Shown in pieces: positions 1 to 10,106 of a stretch of 64,000 nt of DNA. Each line of letters opens with the position of its first letter. The stretch's first letter is position 1. The notes beneath the pieces are model-generated. The model saw only the letters and a program-made list of their open reading frames with translations, was not told where the DNA came from and made no database searches. The DNA is from Chlamydomonas reinhardtii (taxonomy: Eukaryota; Chlorophyta; Chlorophyceae; Chlamydomonadales; Chlamydomonadaceae). The position numbers were made by a program, and so were the translations under genes. The DNA is taken from contig NC_057014.1 of the NCBI RefSeq assembly GCF_000002595.2, positions 1,409,593 through 1,473,592 on the forward strand, read 5' to 3'.

Positions 1-82
1 CGGCGCCAAGATCTACGCCGAGTACCTGGGCGGTGCCGTCACGTGAGTGCGCGGACTGTGTGCGGTAATCCGCATTGTCAAC

Positions 83-150
<68 letters not shown>

Positions 151-1681
151 GGTCTGCTACACGAAGCACCCCCATGCTTCACGCACTGCTGGGCGCTGCG
201 CAACCGGGGGCCGCGGCAAGGGCAGGCTAAAGCTAGTGCCATTGTTCTCCAACTTGACGGCGACTTCGCTCCGAGCGCCCGCATTCTACCGTATTGAATC
301 CCCGGACTGACCCCACGCCGGGCTTCTGTCCTTTCTCCCTCCGCGTTACCGTTTACCACTTCCTTGACTAACTATGAATGTAAATCCCCCGCTCCGCGCC
401 GCAGCTGCGACGCACACCACATGACCGACCCCCGCTCCGACGGCCTGGGCGTGTCCACCTGCATTGAGCTGGCGCTGAAGGACTCGCGCATCCCCAAGGA
501 GCAGGTCAACTACATCAACTGCCACGCCACCAGGTGGGCACGCAGGCGGGCGGCGGGATGTTGGGGGAAGAATGGGAGCGGCGGACAGCCTGCACTTGCG
601 TGCCGTGTATGGATCCAAGTTCCGACTCCAGATTCCGGTTGCCCATTCTCCAACCCCCAAACTCCAACTCCCATGCAATGCACGCGCCACACAGCACGCT
701 GGTGGGTGACATCGCCGAGGTCAAGGCCATCAAGAAGGTGTTCACGGACACCAAGCACCTCAAGGTCAACGGGACAAAGTCCATGATCGGCCACTGCCTG
801 GGCGCCGCCGCCGGTGTGGAGGCCATTGCCACCCTCAAGGTGCGGCGGGGGGACGGCGGGCGGGCGGGCGGCCGGGAGGGGGGGGCGGGGCAGGGTCAGT
901 CCATTCCAGACCTGCCTAGGGGGTTGCCGTCTATAGCGGGACGAGAGAGGAGGGGAGCGAAGCGGTGGCGGTGGCGGGGTAGGTGAGCTTTTAATGGGGA
1001 CTGGGGCGGGTGTAGAGATGCAAAGGGAGGGTTGCGGGGGCGTCAACGGCAGATTGCACGTCGTGTTGGTCCCCGACGGGGGTTCCATACCGTGTAGCCC
1101 CTCGGCCCCTCCCTCGGTTAGTCCTGTCCCCTCACGACACCTGCACGCCCGACCCCTAACCTTCCTCACAACACCTCCAAACGCATACACGCAGACACAC
1201 ACAGTCTTTGTTGTCGTTATTCTTTGTGCCAACACACACGCGCCACACACGCACACGCGCAGGCCATCGAGACCGGCTGGCTGCACCCCACCCTCAACCA
1301 GCACAACCTGATTGAGGAGGTGGCTGGCATTGACACCGTGCCCAACGAGAAGAAGCAGCACCAGGTGCGCTTCTTCTGTTTACCTGTGGCCATGCCTTGG
1401 TAAAGCGCATTCATCTACGATGCAAGACGTGATGATTCACACGCGCAGCCAAGCGTGTAATGCACTGCACCTCACCTGACGGCAGCATCCATCCCGCCTC
1501 CGCTTGTGTACCCTGCGTGCCCAGCCCCAGCTCAACTGTTTCCTTCGCTAACGATCCCCTCCCGCTTCGCACCCTCGTATGCAAAAATGCAACGCGAACG
1601 CAGATCACCGCTGCCATCTCCAACTCGTTCGGCTTCGGCGGCCACAACTCCGTGGTGTGCTTCGCGCCCTTCCAGGAGTAA
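1..1681 (+). CDS. KAS1: beta-ketoacyl-ACP synthase I, plastid (3' exons, partial)
   Basis: This is the condensing enzyme that extends acyl-ACP with malonyl-ACP in plastid type II fatty-acid synthesis. Five exons can be read with matching phases: 1-42, 405-533, 695-839, 1263-1364 and 1604-1681, giving the last 164 residues. The spliced product has the family landmarks: the catalytic-His segment NYINCHATSTLVGD (split by the second intron), the Lys/His segment TKSMIGHCLGAAAG, and the C-terminal SNSFGFGGHNSVV. The run TVPNEKKQHQ and the ending FGGHNSVV favour plant-type KASI over KASII. The active-site Cys lies upstream of the window. The stop is TAA at 1679-1681. A tyrosine-recombinase element sits about 220 bp downstream, in the 3' UTR. 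Identity is very likely; the KASI versus KASII label is an inference from the C-terminus. Confidence 0.93.
83..150 (+). repeat. (ATG)n microsatellite in a KASI intron
   Basis: About 22 uninterrupted TGA/ATG triplets lie inside the intron 43-404. They make a poly-Met or poly-Ile open frame on the two strands that is not a gene. Confidence 0.97.
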
Positions 1682-1898
1682 AGCGCTCGGGTGTTTTGCT
1701 GGGGCGGCCCGGTGCTATGTGGGCCTGGGGCTTGCTGGGTAAAAGCCTGGGGTCGAAGGCGCAAGGGACTAGCACGGTCTGCGTGAGCAGAGGAGGTGCC
1801 TGTCGCGCGCGGGGAGGCGGCCTCGTGAGGGCGGCGCTGCAGCGGGGTGGGGTGTCGTACACGGAGGTGGCGTGGGCCCGGAGGCCTGGTACGGGTGT

Positions 1899-2143
1899 GT
1901 GTCATTTTAGGCTTCTCTTGACTAAAATATGTTTTGAAGGAGGTGGCGGCTGTAGGCAAGGGGAGGCGCGGCCCTGGAGGGCGGTTGTCGTGCTCAAGTG
2001 TGCGTGGGGCGGTAGGTTCGTGCCCCGGTGTGCATGGACTCTTGCCCGCTTTGTGTCGCAGGCTGGCCCCCAGTTTGGTCTTTATTTGTAGAGTTACTTA
2101 GTGGCTGTCAGTCCAGTCAGTGAGGGACTTCTAGTTTTTCTTT
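1899..2143 (+). repeat. split direct repeat A1
   Basis: Matches 5182-5426 base for base as far as read by eye (constant offset 3283). It marks the left end of the tyrosine-recombinase element. Confidence 0.93.
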
Positions 2144-2339
2144 AGAAGCAGACGCGACTGGCCGATCGCGCCGTTTTCACCGAAACGCAACAGATCGACA
2201 GGCTGGGCTCTCGCACTTATACCAACAAGGAGACAGCAATCGTTAAGACACGCGAGGCAGCTATCAGCGCGCTCCGCGCGGAGGAGCCCGACTACATCAT
2301 TCGCGCGCAAGCAGCTGCGGAAGGCGACCTACCAGCAGC

Positions 2340-2840
2340 GTGCCCAGCTCCGGGCGCAGGCGCTGGTCCAGACCAGGCGCTGGTCCAGACCAGGGTCCTG
2401 GGGGCTCCGGCTCGGGTTCGGACTCTGGCTCGGGCTCGGGCACAGGCTCGGGCTCTGCTGCGAGCTCCGACAGCGACGGTGAGCGGACTCCGGGGCGCCG
2501 GGGTGCAGCGGGCCCGACGCAAGGCCCGACCAAGGCCCGACGCAGCCGGCAGACTGAGCGCTCGCCGCACCGGCGCAGCCCCAGCAGCAGCCCCAGCAGC
2601 AGCAGTAGCAGCAGCAGCAGCGGCAGCAGCAGCAGCAGCGACAGCAGCAGCAGCAACAGCGACAGCGACAGCGACGGCAAGGGCGACGGCCGGGGCCAGC
2701 AGGTGTATCTCCGCGGCTGCGGCCACTGCGGCCGGGACGGCCATCAGTGGCGGACCTGCCGCAAGCTCACGGAGCTGTCTGCGGCCAAGCGCAACGCCCG
2801 GGAGGCGCAGCTGGAGCAGCGCTTCCAGCGCCGCGACTAG
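2340..2840 (+). mobile_element. zinc-knuckle (gag-like) frame of the YR element
   Basis: The frame has a Gly/Ser-rich, low-complexity N-terminal part with long poly-Ser, followed by one CCHC knuckle (CGHCGRDGHQWRTC). This is the usual nucleic-acid-binding signature of a gag-like protein in YR retroelements. No capsid fold can be judged by eye. Confidence 0.6.
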
Positions 2841-3180
2841 GGCACGGGGGGGGGGTTCGTTGCCGGGCGGCGCCGCGCGGGCCGGGCGCCGCCCTATATG
2901 GCTCCTGCGGCGGCCGTCGCCGCCGCGGACGCCCCGCCTGTTCAGGCGCCGGCGGCGGATCCCCCCCAGGTAGCACCTGGTAGCACCTGACGAAGATCTG
3001 GGTAAGTGTTTCACCTCTCGCATGCGGGTTTCGGGTCGAGACCGGTCATGTTGCGAGACGGGCGACAGCGTCGCTGTGCCCGAGCTTAGGTCATATCCGC
3101 TGATCCGTTGGCCTCCGGGTCACCAAGGCTTCCGGTACGCACCGCCGGGTGAACAGAAGGGTGCTCCGTGGACCGCGGGT

Positions 3181-3480
3181 GATCCGGTCACCGGCCGTAC
3201 TTGCCGGTATATAAATGATGTAACCCCGCCGGCGCGGGTGATCAAGCCACCGGTTGTACTAGTCGGTATAAAAACATGGGTACCCCTTTGGCGGCGGGTG
3301 ACGAAGCCACCGGTCGTACTAGCCGGTATAAAAACATGGGTACCCCTTTGGCGGCGGGTGACGAAGCCACCGGTGGTACTCGCCGGTATATAAAACATGG
3401 GTACCCCAATGGCGGCGGGTGACGCTGCCACCGGTCGTACTTCCGGTTTATAAATGTGTACCCCGTCGGCGCGGGTGACG
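3181..3480 (+). repeat. 60-bp tandem repeat array with TATA-like boxes
   Basis: Five 60-bp units are in register (from 3181, 3241, 3301, 3361 and 3421); the unit before 3181 is a weak relative. Each carries a ccggtaTAtAAA-like box followed by a gtacccc block, and the second and third units are nearly identical. The array is internal to the YR element. It resembles the internal tandem arrays known in TOC1-type elements; any promoter role is inference. Confidence 0.85.
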
Positions 3481-4061
3481 AGCTAACGGCCGCGGGCCGG
3501 TGACGCTAACCCCACTTTGCACCTACCTCCCTATCCCGCAGACACAGTTCTGGCGCGTGGCGCGGCGCTGGCGGAGGCCGCAGCGCTGCAAGAGTGGCTT
3601 GATACTGGCTGACGCAGCCGCAGACCTCTCATGGTGATGGGACGTGCTGCGGAGCGACTCGGTGGCCAGCGTGTGGCATGGGGCTCACCGCTGCACGGTA
3701 GCGGATTTGGAACTGGTACGGGGGGAGTTTGAGGCGGAGCTGGCCGGCAAGGTCCTGTGGGCTTTCCCGCCGACAGCGCTGATCGGCCAGGTCCTGGAGA
3801 CGCTGGCGGCAGCGGCAGCAATCAGCAGCAGCACTCGGGCCACAGTGGTGGTGCCGCACTGGCCGCAGCAGCCATGATTCCGCCGCTGGGTGCGGGGCAG
3901 CAGGGGCAAAGGCAGCAGGGTGTTTAAGGTGGCGGAGGTGATCGAAGCAGGGCGCATGGTTTGCCTATGGCCTTGGGGGAAGGTGGCCGATCCCGCCCCA
4001 TACGACCTGCTGTACGTACTCCGTATGAACTGACTCGCCTTGCCCGCTGTGAGCAGAGCAC

Positions 4062-4849
4062 GTGGCGCGCGGCGTCCTCGGCTGCGCGGCGTGCGCGAGG
4101 CCCTGCAGCGCCGCCGACTTGTGCTGTGACACCTGCGCCCGGCGGCACCGGCGCTGCGCAGGCGTGCCAGCCACCGCCTACCCCAGCGGGCTTTTCCGAT
4201 GTGCGCGCTGTATCCTGACGGCGGCGGGCGTTAGGCCGGCGACGGCGCCCGCAGGGGCGCTGTCGCTGGCCGGCAACTTGGTCGCGTTAGCGGGGAGCTC
4301 GGTCGCCGCGAGCTCGGCAGTCACATACGCCACGGCGCGGCGCCGCATCGTCAAGTTCGGCAGCAAGGAGCTCGGGTTGGCGGAGGATGCTGTGCTGCCG
4401 CGGGCGCCGGGGCTGGACCTCAACCCCACCGTCGTGTGCTTGTGGCTAGCGCACGACGGGCGTCGCCTGGCCCTCAGCACGTGGGAGGGGACGATCAGTG
4501 CGTTGGCAGACTGGCAGCGTTCCAAGGGCATCAGCGGAGACAGGCTCATCAGCCACGGTGACGGGGACCCGCTCTTCGTACCGCTGGCCGGGCGGGTGCG
4601 GGGACGGCAACGCCGCGGGCGTGGTTCACACCCCGGTTACGGGGGCTGCTGCTGCAACTGGCAGCGCACCAGGAGAGGACCGTGGACGTGGCGAGCTACA
4701 CAGCCCACAGCCTGCGGCGGGGGGGCGCGACGGCGGCCGCGGGGGCGCTGGAAGACATCAGGGAGCAGGGGCGTTGGCGCTCGGACGCTGTTCTGGAGTA
4801 CATCAAGAAGCCAGCTCGGGTGCGGCAGCAGGTAGTAGCGCGTATGTGA
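4062..4849 (+). mobile_element. tyrosine recombinase region with PHD-like zinc finger
   Basis: The N-terminal part has a Cys/His cluster (C-x2-C ... CDTC-x3-H-x2-C ... C-x2-C) close to a PHD finger. A helical core-binding-like segment follows (TARRRIVKFG, STWEGTISALADWQ), then the catalytic part with H-x-x-R (HSLRRGG) and the terminal GRWRSDAVLEYIKK containing the nucleophilic Tyr. This is the integrase of DIRS/PAT-type elements. It is described as a broken fossil. Confidence 0.75.
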
Positions 4850-4859
4850 GGATCGGGTT

Positions 4860-5185
4860 GGGGGGAGGTTTCTGCTTGGCGGCAAACGGGAAGCTGCCGG
4901 GCAGACCCGCAGCCGCAGCCAGGTGGAGGGCTGCGGCGGGGCCAAGGCGCGAGCAGCGCGCAATAGGTCAGCTAGGCCCTATTTCTCCCCCTAATTTCAT
5001 TTGCCGACTCCCGGGCTGGGACCACTTTGACGGTGCGTGACGTTGAGCAATGCGTGAGTTACAGGGCAACGGACGCTCGCAGTGATGGTTATCGGGGCTG
5101 GTAATGTGTGGGAGGTTGGGTCTCCTCTGTCAATCGCTATCGTGCGTCTCCCACAACCGTGAGCAGCCAGCCTATCTCAAAGTGT
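4860..5185 (+). repeat. split direct repeat B1
   Basis: Matches 5506-5831 (constant offset 646). It abuts A2 with a 4-bp overlap at 5182-5185. Confidence 0.93.
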
Positions 5186-5426
5186 CATTTTAGGCTTCTC
5201 TTGACTAAAATATGTTTTGAAGGAGGTGGCGGCTGTAGGCAAGGGGAGGCGCGGCCCTGGAGGGCGGTTGTCGTGCTCAAGTGTGCGTGGGGCGGTAGGT
5301 TCGTGCCCCGGTGTGCATGGACTCTTGCCCGCTTTGTGTCGCAGGCTGGCCCCCAGTTTGGTCTTTATTTGTAGAGTTACTTAGTGGCTGTCAGTCCAGT
5401 CAGTGAGGGACTTCTAGTTTTTCTTT
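5182..5426 (+). repeat. split direct repeat A2
   Basis: Second copy of A (1899-2143). It is followed by 79 bp of unique sequence before B2. Confidence 0.93.
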
Positions 5427-5505
5427 CCCACCCGCCCGCCCTGTCTTTGGATGTGTTTTCTTTTGTGAGGGTTGCTTGGTGTAGCGGAGTTAGGGGTTTC
5501 CGCCC

Positions 5506-5831
5506 GGGGGGAGGTTTCTGCTTGGCGGCAAACGGGAAGCTGCCGGGCAGACCCGCAGCCGCAGCCAGGTGGAGGGCTGCGGCGGGGCCAAGGCGCGAGC
5601 AGCGCGCAATAGGTCAGCTAGGCCCTATTTCTCCCCCTAATTTCATTTGCCGACTCCCGGGCTGGGACCACTTTGACGGTGCGTGACGTTGAGCAATGCG
5701 TGAGTTACAGGGCAACGGACGCTCGCAGTGATGGTTATCGGGGCTGGTAATGTGTGGGAGGTTGGGTCTCCTCTGTCAATCGCTATCGTGCGTCTCCCAC
5801 AACCGTGAGCAGCCAGCCTATCTCAAAGTGT
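5506..5831 (+). repeat. split direct repeat B2
   Basis: Second copy of B. Its end at 5831 is the right boundary of the element, where KASI 3' UTR sequence resumes. Confidence 0.93.
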
Positions 5832-6160
5832 GTGCAGTGTGCTGCGGAATGCAGGCCGCGGCCACATGCGCGGGGCGGCATGAGCGGTTGCGCGGTAGCT
5901 GGCGCGCGGATGCCGTGGGCACCCTTGGCGCCGGGGGCCACTGCCTTCGCGAGAAGATTTTAGCTTTGTGTCAAATGTGTGTTTGTGTGACCTCAGTGTT
6001 TGTGTGACGTGTGACTCGGAACCTGCTACGATTCTTGCGGCGGAGCTCAGGATCGAGGCTGGCGGAATGCCGGAGATTGGCACAGCAGAGGACCAGACCC
6101 AGGGGTGGGCGGACACGGACAGGCGGGCGGTGCTGGCGGTGGCTTGCGCGGTTGCACCTG
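5832..6160 (+). other. distal KASI 3' UTR beyond the inserted element
   Basis: Non-coding sequence between the element's right end and the first TGTAA outside the element. It is inferred to be the original continuation of the KASI 3' UTR. Confidence 0.55.
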
Positions 6161-6165
6161 TGTAA
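6161..6165 (+). terminator. TGTAA polyadenylation signal, probably KASI
   Basis: TGTAA is the volvocine polyadenylation motif. This is the first one downstream of the KASI stop that lies outside the inserted element; one TGTAA also lies inside the element's 60-bp array. Confidence 0.55.
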
Positions 6166-6893
6166 ATCCTTTACAGAGCAGTGGCCCTCCTAAGGCTCCT
6201 ACAGAGAGTGACAGAGCCCAGAGCCGCCAGTCTTTGCACGTCGTGGACTCGTGGCTTGTGGCATCAAGCGTTCACACGGAATAGTAGACTGTAGACATCA
6301 AAATTCAAGTCGGTTCAAATCAGTGCTTTCATCAGCCTTACAGCCCGGCCACCGTGGAGTCGTCAGCAGGGGTCGCTGTGCAACACCCTCACCCTTGCCG
6401 GCCTTCCAACGACGAAAGCGTCTGGCCAGTGCAAACACGCTCCTGCAGCCTCTCCTCTCCTCTCCGCAGTCTTCGCCTGCATCTCCAGCACTTCCTCTTG
6501 TTCCTCTCGCTCAAGTCATACTATGACGCCCATATCGTGTACAGAGCCACGCCCATAGCGCTCCTCGCCGCGTAGCACTACTGACCTCACATCACCGCCC
6601 TGCTGCATGAACCACACGAAAACCGGTCCCTCTGTCGAGTCAACCATCCGGCCACGCTCGCACGGATGGCGGTACCGCTTTTATCACGCTTGGTAAACAA
6701 ACCGAGCCATCCGTCCGGCCCTACGTCTGCGTTCCCGCCCTCATCACCTCTCTCGGACGCCCTCATCGCCTCTCCCTCGCCTCGCCTCCCACGCCACCGC
6801 TCACTGCCACTCATGCCACACGCTCACGCCACCGCTCACGCCACCGCTCACGCCGCCGCTCACTGCTGCTCGCGCCACCGCTCACGCCGCCGC
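6166..6893. other. convergent intergenic region / 3' UTRs
   Basis: No gene seen. It holds the 3' ends of KASI (plus) and the membrane-protein gene (minus). The stretch 6740-6900 is made of repeated gccaccgctcac units that extend up to the minus-strand stop codon. Confidence 0.6.
6338..6342 (-). terminator. TGTAA polyadenylation signal, minus-strand gene
   Basis: TTACA on the plus strand (TGTAA on minus), about 550 bp after the stop at 6894. A second TTACA at 6171-6175 lies next to the KASI signal. Confidence 0.45.
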
Positions 6894-8327
6894 TCACTGC
6901 TGCTCGCGCTTGGCGGCCTGCTCATTGAGCCACCCAATGCCGCCGCTCACCAGCGCGCCCGCCATGAGCACCCCAAGCGCCGGCTGCCACAGCAGCGGCC
7001 ACAGCGGGTACCAGGCGTCCAGCAGGGGACTGGAGCCGGCCACGGCGTTCTGCGCCACGCCCGCCGCCAGCCAGGCCAGGATGAACAGCACGAGGAAGAA
7101 GTCGGCGATGAGCAGCTGTGGGGAGGGGGCAGGGGAACGGGGTGGCGAAGCGTGAGGGGGAGACAATGTTCATGCAAAAGATGGAAGATACGAGCACCGG
7201 AGGGGGGTTGAGAGAGGGGAGTGAGCGAGGTGGGAGGGAGGGGAGCAGGGCTGTGTGAGTTGGTGCGTCTTGGTCCCCGTTCCGTAGTTGAAGACAGCAC
7301 CTGGTGCGGCGCCCCCGCTAGACACGAGCCCCGGCAGGCCACCCGGCAGCCGCAGTCCGTGGCCAGCCGGGGGATTACCCCTGGGGCCGCGCGTGCACTA
7401 CATCACGAGGGTTGTAATGCACGACCCCTGGAGGCAGTCCCCCACCTTGTCCAGTGCGTCCTTGGCGCCAGTGAAGGGACCGCCCGCCTCGGCCTGGGAC
7501 GTCTGCAGAGTGCACGTACAGGCGTGTGAGGTACGAGGTACGACAGCCAACCGTGGGCCGGTCGGCACACGGTACGGCACGGCTACTGCCTGTTTGCGAT
7601 CAGCCGATGGCCGCTGCAAATTGGTTTGCAGAGCTGACTGCTGTGTTGCCATCAGTAGGACGCCGGCCCCACCGGCTTGCCGGGCACGCAAACACCAGTA
7701 GCTGGACCGTGCTGTTGTGTCAACTATGACCTAGATACCTCGCATGCCGTCATAACCGGGCTTGTCTGCCACATCTGCTAGAACAGTGGCCGGGTGCCAT
7801 ACTTCTCCCGACAGGTCTCCACTGCCGCCGCTCCAGGTGTCTCCAGGCCCCTCGCACCTGGGTTTGGCTGCTGGGGCCCGCCGAGGAGCTAGCGCCTGAC
7901 TTGGCGCGCAGCCGCTCCAGGTCCGCCTTCATGGCCTCAGAGATTTCTGTAAGTGCACCGGGGCACAGAAGCGATGTGTGACTGTTCAGGGGAGAAGCGC
8001 TCAAGCCTCAAGGCTCTGTGCCAGCCATGTCAACACGGTTCCACAGTTTTATAGCCATCCTTATTTTCAGTAAAGAAGGTGTGTTCGACCCCGCTCCTCA
8101 ACGCGCAGAGACTCAGCAACGACCGTGTATACTTGCACGCAATGCATTTAGTTCTTACCTTCTCCCTGATCCGGTAGCGCATTCATGCGTCTGCATGATA
8201 ACCTGGAGCCTAATGTCTGAGCCCGTCGAAGCCTGTTTGTCGCACGCGTAGGAGAAATTGCGCCTATGTTAGTGAGCGGCCTACGCGGCCAACGAAGATA
8301 CCCTTCATACCCAAAAACGGCAAACAT
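6894..8327 (-). CDS. small two-helix membrane protein, probably plastid-targeted
   Basis: Four exons read with consistent phases: 8159-8327, 7858-7946, 7446-7502 and 6894-7115, giving 178 residues. Exon 1 begins MFAVFGYEG and is rich in Arg, Thr and Ser with almost no acidic residues for about 50 residues, like a chloroplast transit peptide. A charged helix follows (ISEAMKADLERLRAKSG), then a Ser/Gly/Gln linker. Two hydrophobic segments come next (LLIADFFLVLFILAWLAAG and, after a Trp/Pro-rich loop with LLDAWYPLWPLL, GVLMAGALVSGGIGWL). The end is EQAAKREQQ. The Trp-rich loop looks conserved, so this is likely a known plant/algal plastid membrane family, but I cannot name it. The start is the first in-frame ATG. 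The topology call is strong; plastid location is inference. Confidence 0.72.
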
Positions 8328-10106
8328 ACCGTTGAGAATTTTGGGCTACAAGTCCACAACAGCGGGACGTGCTAGCGGAAAGCATCGCCATAATCAGTGG
8401 AGGCAGCTAAAGAGAGCCCGTGCAAAGTTATGCTATCAATTCCTTTAACATCAGAATGCTTTAATACGTTATGTGTGGCTGCTGGCATAGTTCCGGGCGC
8501 TGTGGAAGGGCACGCATGAGCCCTAGCCAACCCCAAGCTCCCGCCCCCCCCCCCCCCACACACACATACACGCACCGCCGCCACCATTACGCTCAACCAG
8601 CGGCCCCAACACAATTATACGGTAAATGTTCCTCGCCCTCTACATACGTACGTGTACCGTACTACAACGTGTCCCTCTCTGTTGAGCATCTGCTTGCGTA
8701 TCCCTTTCACTCCCTTTCAGCACTCTTACGTGTCACCTCTGTAACATCCGCATTCTTACATGCCTGTGACGCCGTACAGCTGACGCGCCTTCTGCACTGT
8801 GCTACGGATGAGGAGGGGAGGCAGGACTAAGCGGACTGTGCCTGCCTGTTTCCTTAGTCCTCGGAGCGTCCCCGCCACAGACCAGGAAGACAAGGTTGTG
8901 CCTCGTGCGTTGTGCCTTCGGGTGGTGGACAACTTGCAGCTACGGAGCATATAACCTGCTACATGCTCGTATATGAATGAAACAGCACTGATAGAGGAGC
9001 TGCCACAGTACGCGGGTCCCTCGAAAGGCCCCACCCCACCCCTGCCTGCTGGCTTTGGCTGCTGCCGTCTTTCCGTGCGCGGAAAGGACATGCCGGCCAT
9101 CCCGAACTGCGTCGCCTCAGGTGGATGGACCCGATGAGAAACCTATCAGATGCTGTAATATCCTTACGGAAAAGGGGCAACGGTCATTGCCGGGCGGGCG
9201 GGCGTGCATGCGCGTACCAGAGAGCGCAGGCAAGGCCACGCAGAGGAGAGCGCGGCGCCGCCCGAGAAGCGGCGCCGGCGCGCTGGTTGAGTGTCCTGCC
9301 AATGTCTGGTGTGCGGTCTATGCTATGGGGCATAGCATGGCACGGTGTGTGGTGGGATTTCTTGCTGTTTGGTTTGCCGACTGCTGTGCTAGACAGCGGG
9401 ACGAGGCTGGACACATGGCGGGCGGTGCCTGTACAACCGAACCCGGCTGTACGAGAAAGGTGACGGGGGCAGGTGGTGATGAGATCCTTGGGGTGAGGTG
9501 TTTTGGCGCTTGGGGCCCCAGACGGGAGAGTAGTGGGCGCAGCCACTTTGGACTTGAGAGGTAGCGCCACCTTCCTTGTCGTCCGTAACCCCAACGGCTG
9601 TTTCTGTCACCTGAGCACGACTGCACCATCACGAACAGGCAGCGTGCATTGTGTACTCATGTATGATCAGAAGTATGTGGTCACAGCACTTTGCACGCAC
9701 TCGCTCCGTACAGCGCCGTGTAAATCTGTTACGGAACTTGGTCACCCTCAGCATCACAAGCCCACGGCAGCGCCCGCCGCTCGGCTGCACCGCTCCAGGC
9801 ACGCTGAAACATTAGCATGAGATTGATTTTCGCACACGCTAGTCAGGACATTTCATATGTACGGTACACTCTCTTCACACGCCGCTGATAGTCGCACGCA
9901 TTGATCACGCATTGATCACGGACCACACAGGAGTTGCTGCTTCAGAATAAGTCACGATAGAAGGGATCACCAGGGACTTCGGGACGCACCCCTATCGACA
10001 TCACAAACAGCCTGAGACTGACAATGCCAACCTAAGCAGCCACATGTCACCACATCAGGCAGAAATCACGAGGGTCGCTACTGGAGCCTCCAAAGCAACG
10101 AGCACA
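8328..10106. other. intergenic region, no gene seen
   Basis: It separates the start of the membrane-protein gene from the stop of the glycoprotein gene, both on minus. Open frames here are short, show no domain signature, and lack a convincing exon chain. It should contain the promoter of the former and the 3' UTR of the latter; no TGTAA was found for the latter. Confidence 0.55.
8544..8570 (+). repeat. poly-C plus (AC)n tract
   Basis: About 14 C residues run straight into an ACACAC stretch. Simple sequence. Confidence 0.9.

Larger units (their letters stand above)
1899..5831 (+). mobile_element. tyrosine-recombinase retroelement, TOC1/PAT-like (DIRS order), incomplete
   Basis: The element has the split-direct-repeat order A1 - internal - B1A2 - B2. 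A is 1899-2143 and 5182-5426; B is 4860-5185 and 5506-5831. B1 and A2 overlap by the 4 bp gtgt, and the element starts and ends with the same gtgt, as expected if B1A2 is the junction of a circular intermediate. Internal parts are a CCHC zinc-knuckle frame, a 60-bp tandem array, and a tyrosine recombinase with the HSLRRGG and GRWRSDAVLEYI motifs. No reverse transcriptase is recognisable, so this is a broken or non-autonomous fossil with several breaks. The repeats look identical by eye, suggesting a fairly recent insertion. It lies in the 3' UTR of KASI; removing it rejoins the flanks at gtgt. TOC1 of Chlamydomonas has a similar unusual repeat order; assignment to that family is inference. Confidence 0.8.

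Noticed and set aside
43-359. Poly-Met and poly-Ile frames
   Set aside because: They are translations of the intronic ATG microsatellite.
3181-3480. 60-bp repeats as a CRISPR or satellite array
   Set aside because: No spacers; the array is confined to the interior of the YR element.
1899-5831. Simple tandem duplication of the KASI 3' UTR with a later insertion
   Set aside because: The A1-B1A2-B2 order, the shared gtgt at all junctions and the tyrosine recombinase are better explained by one split-repeat element.
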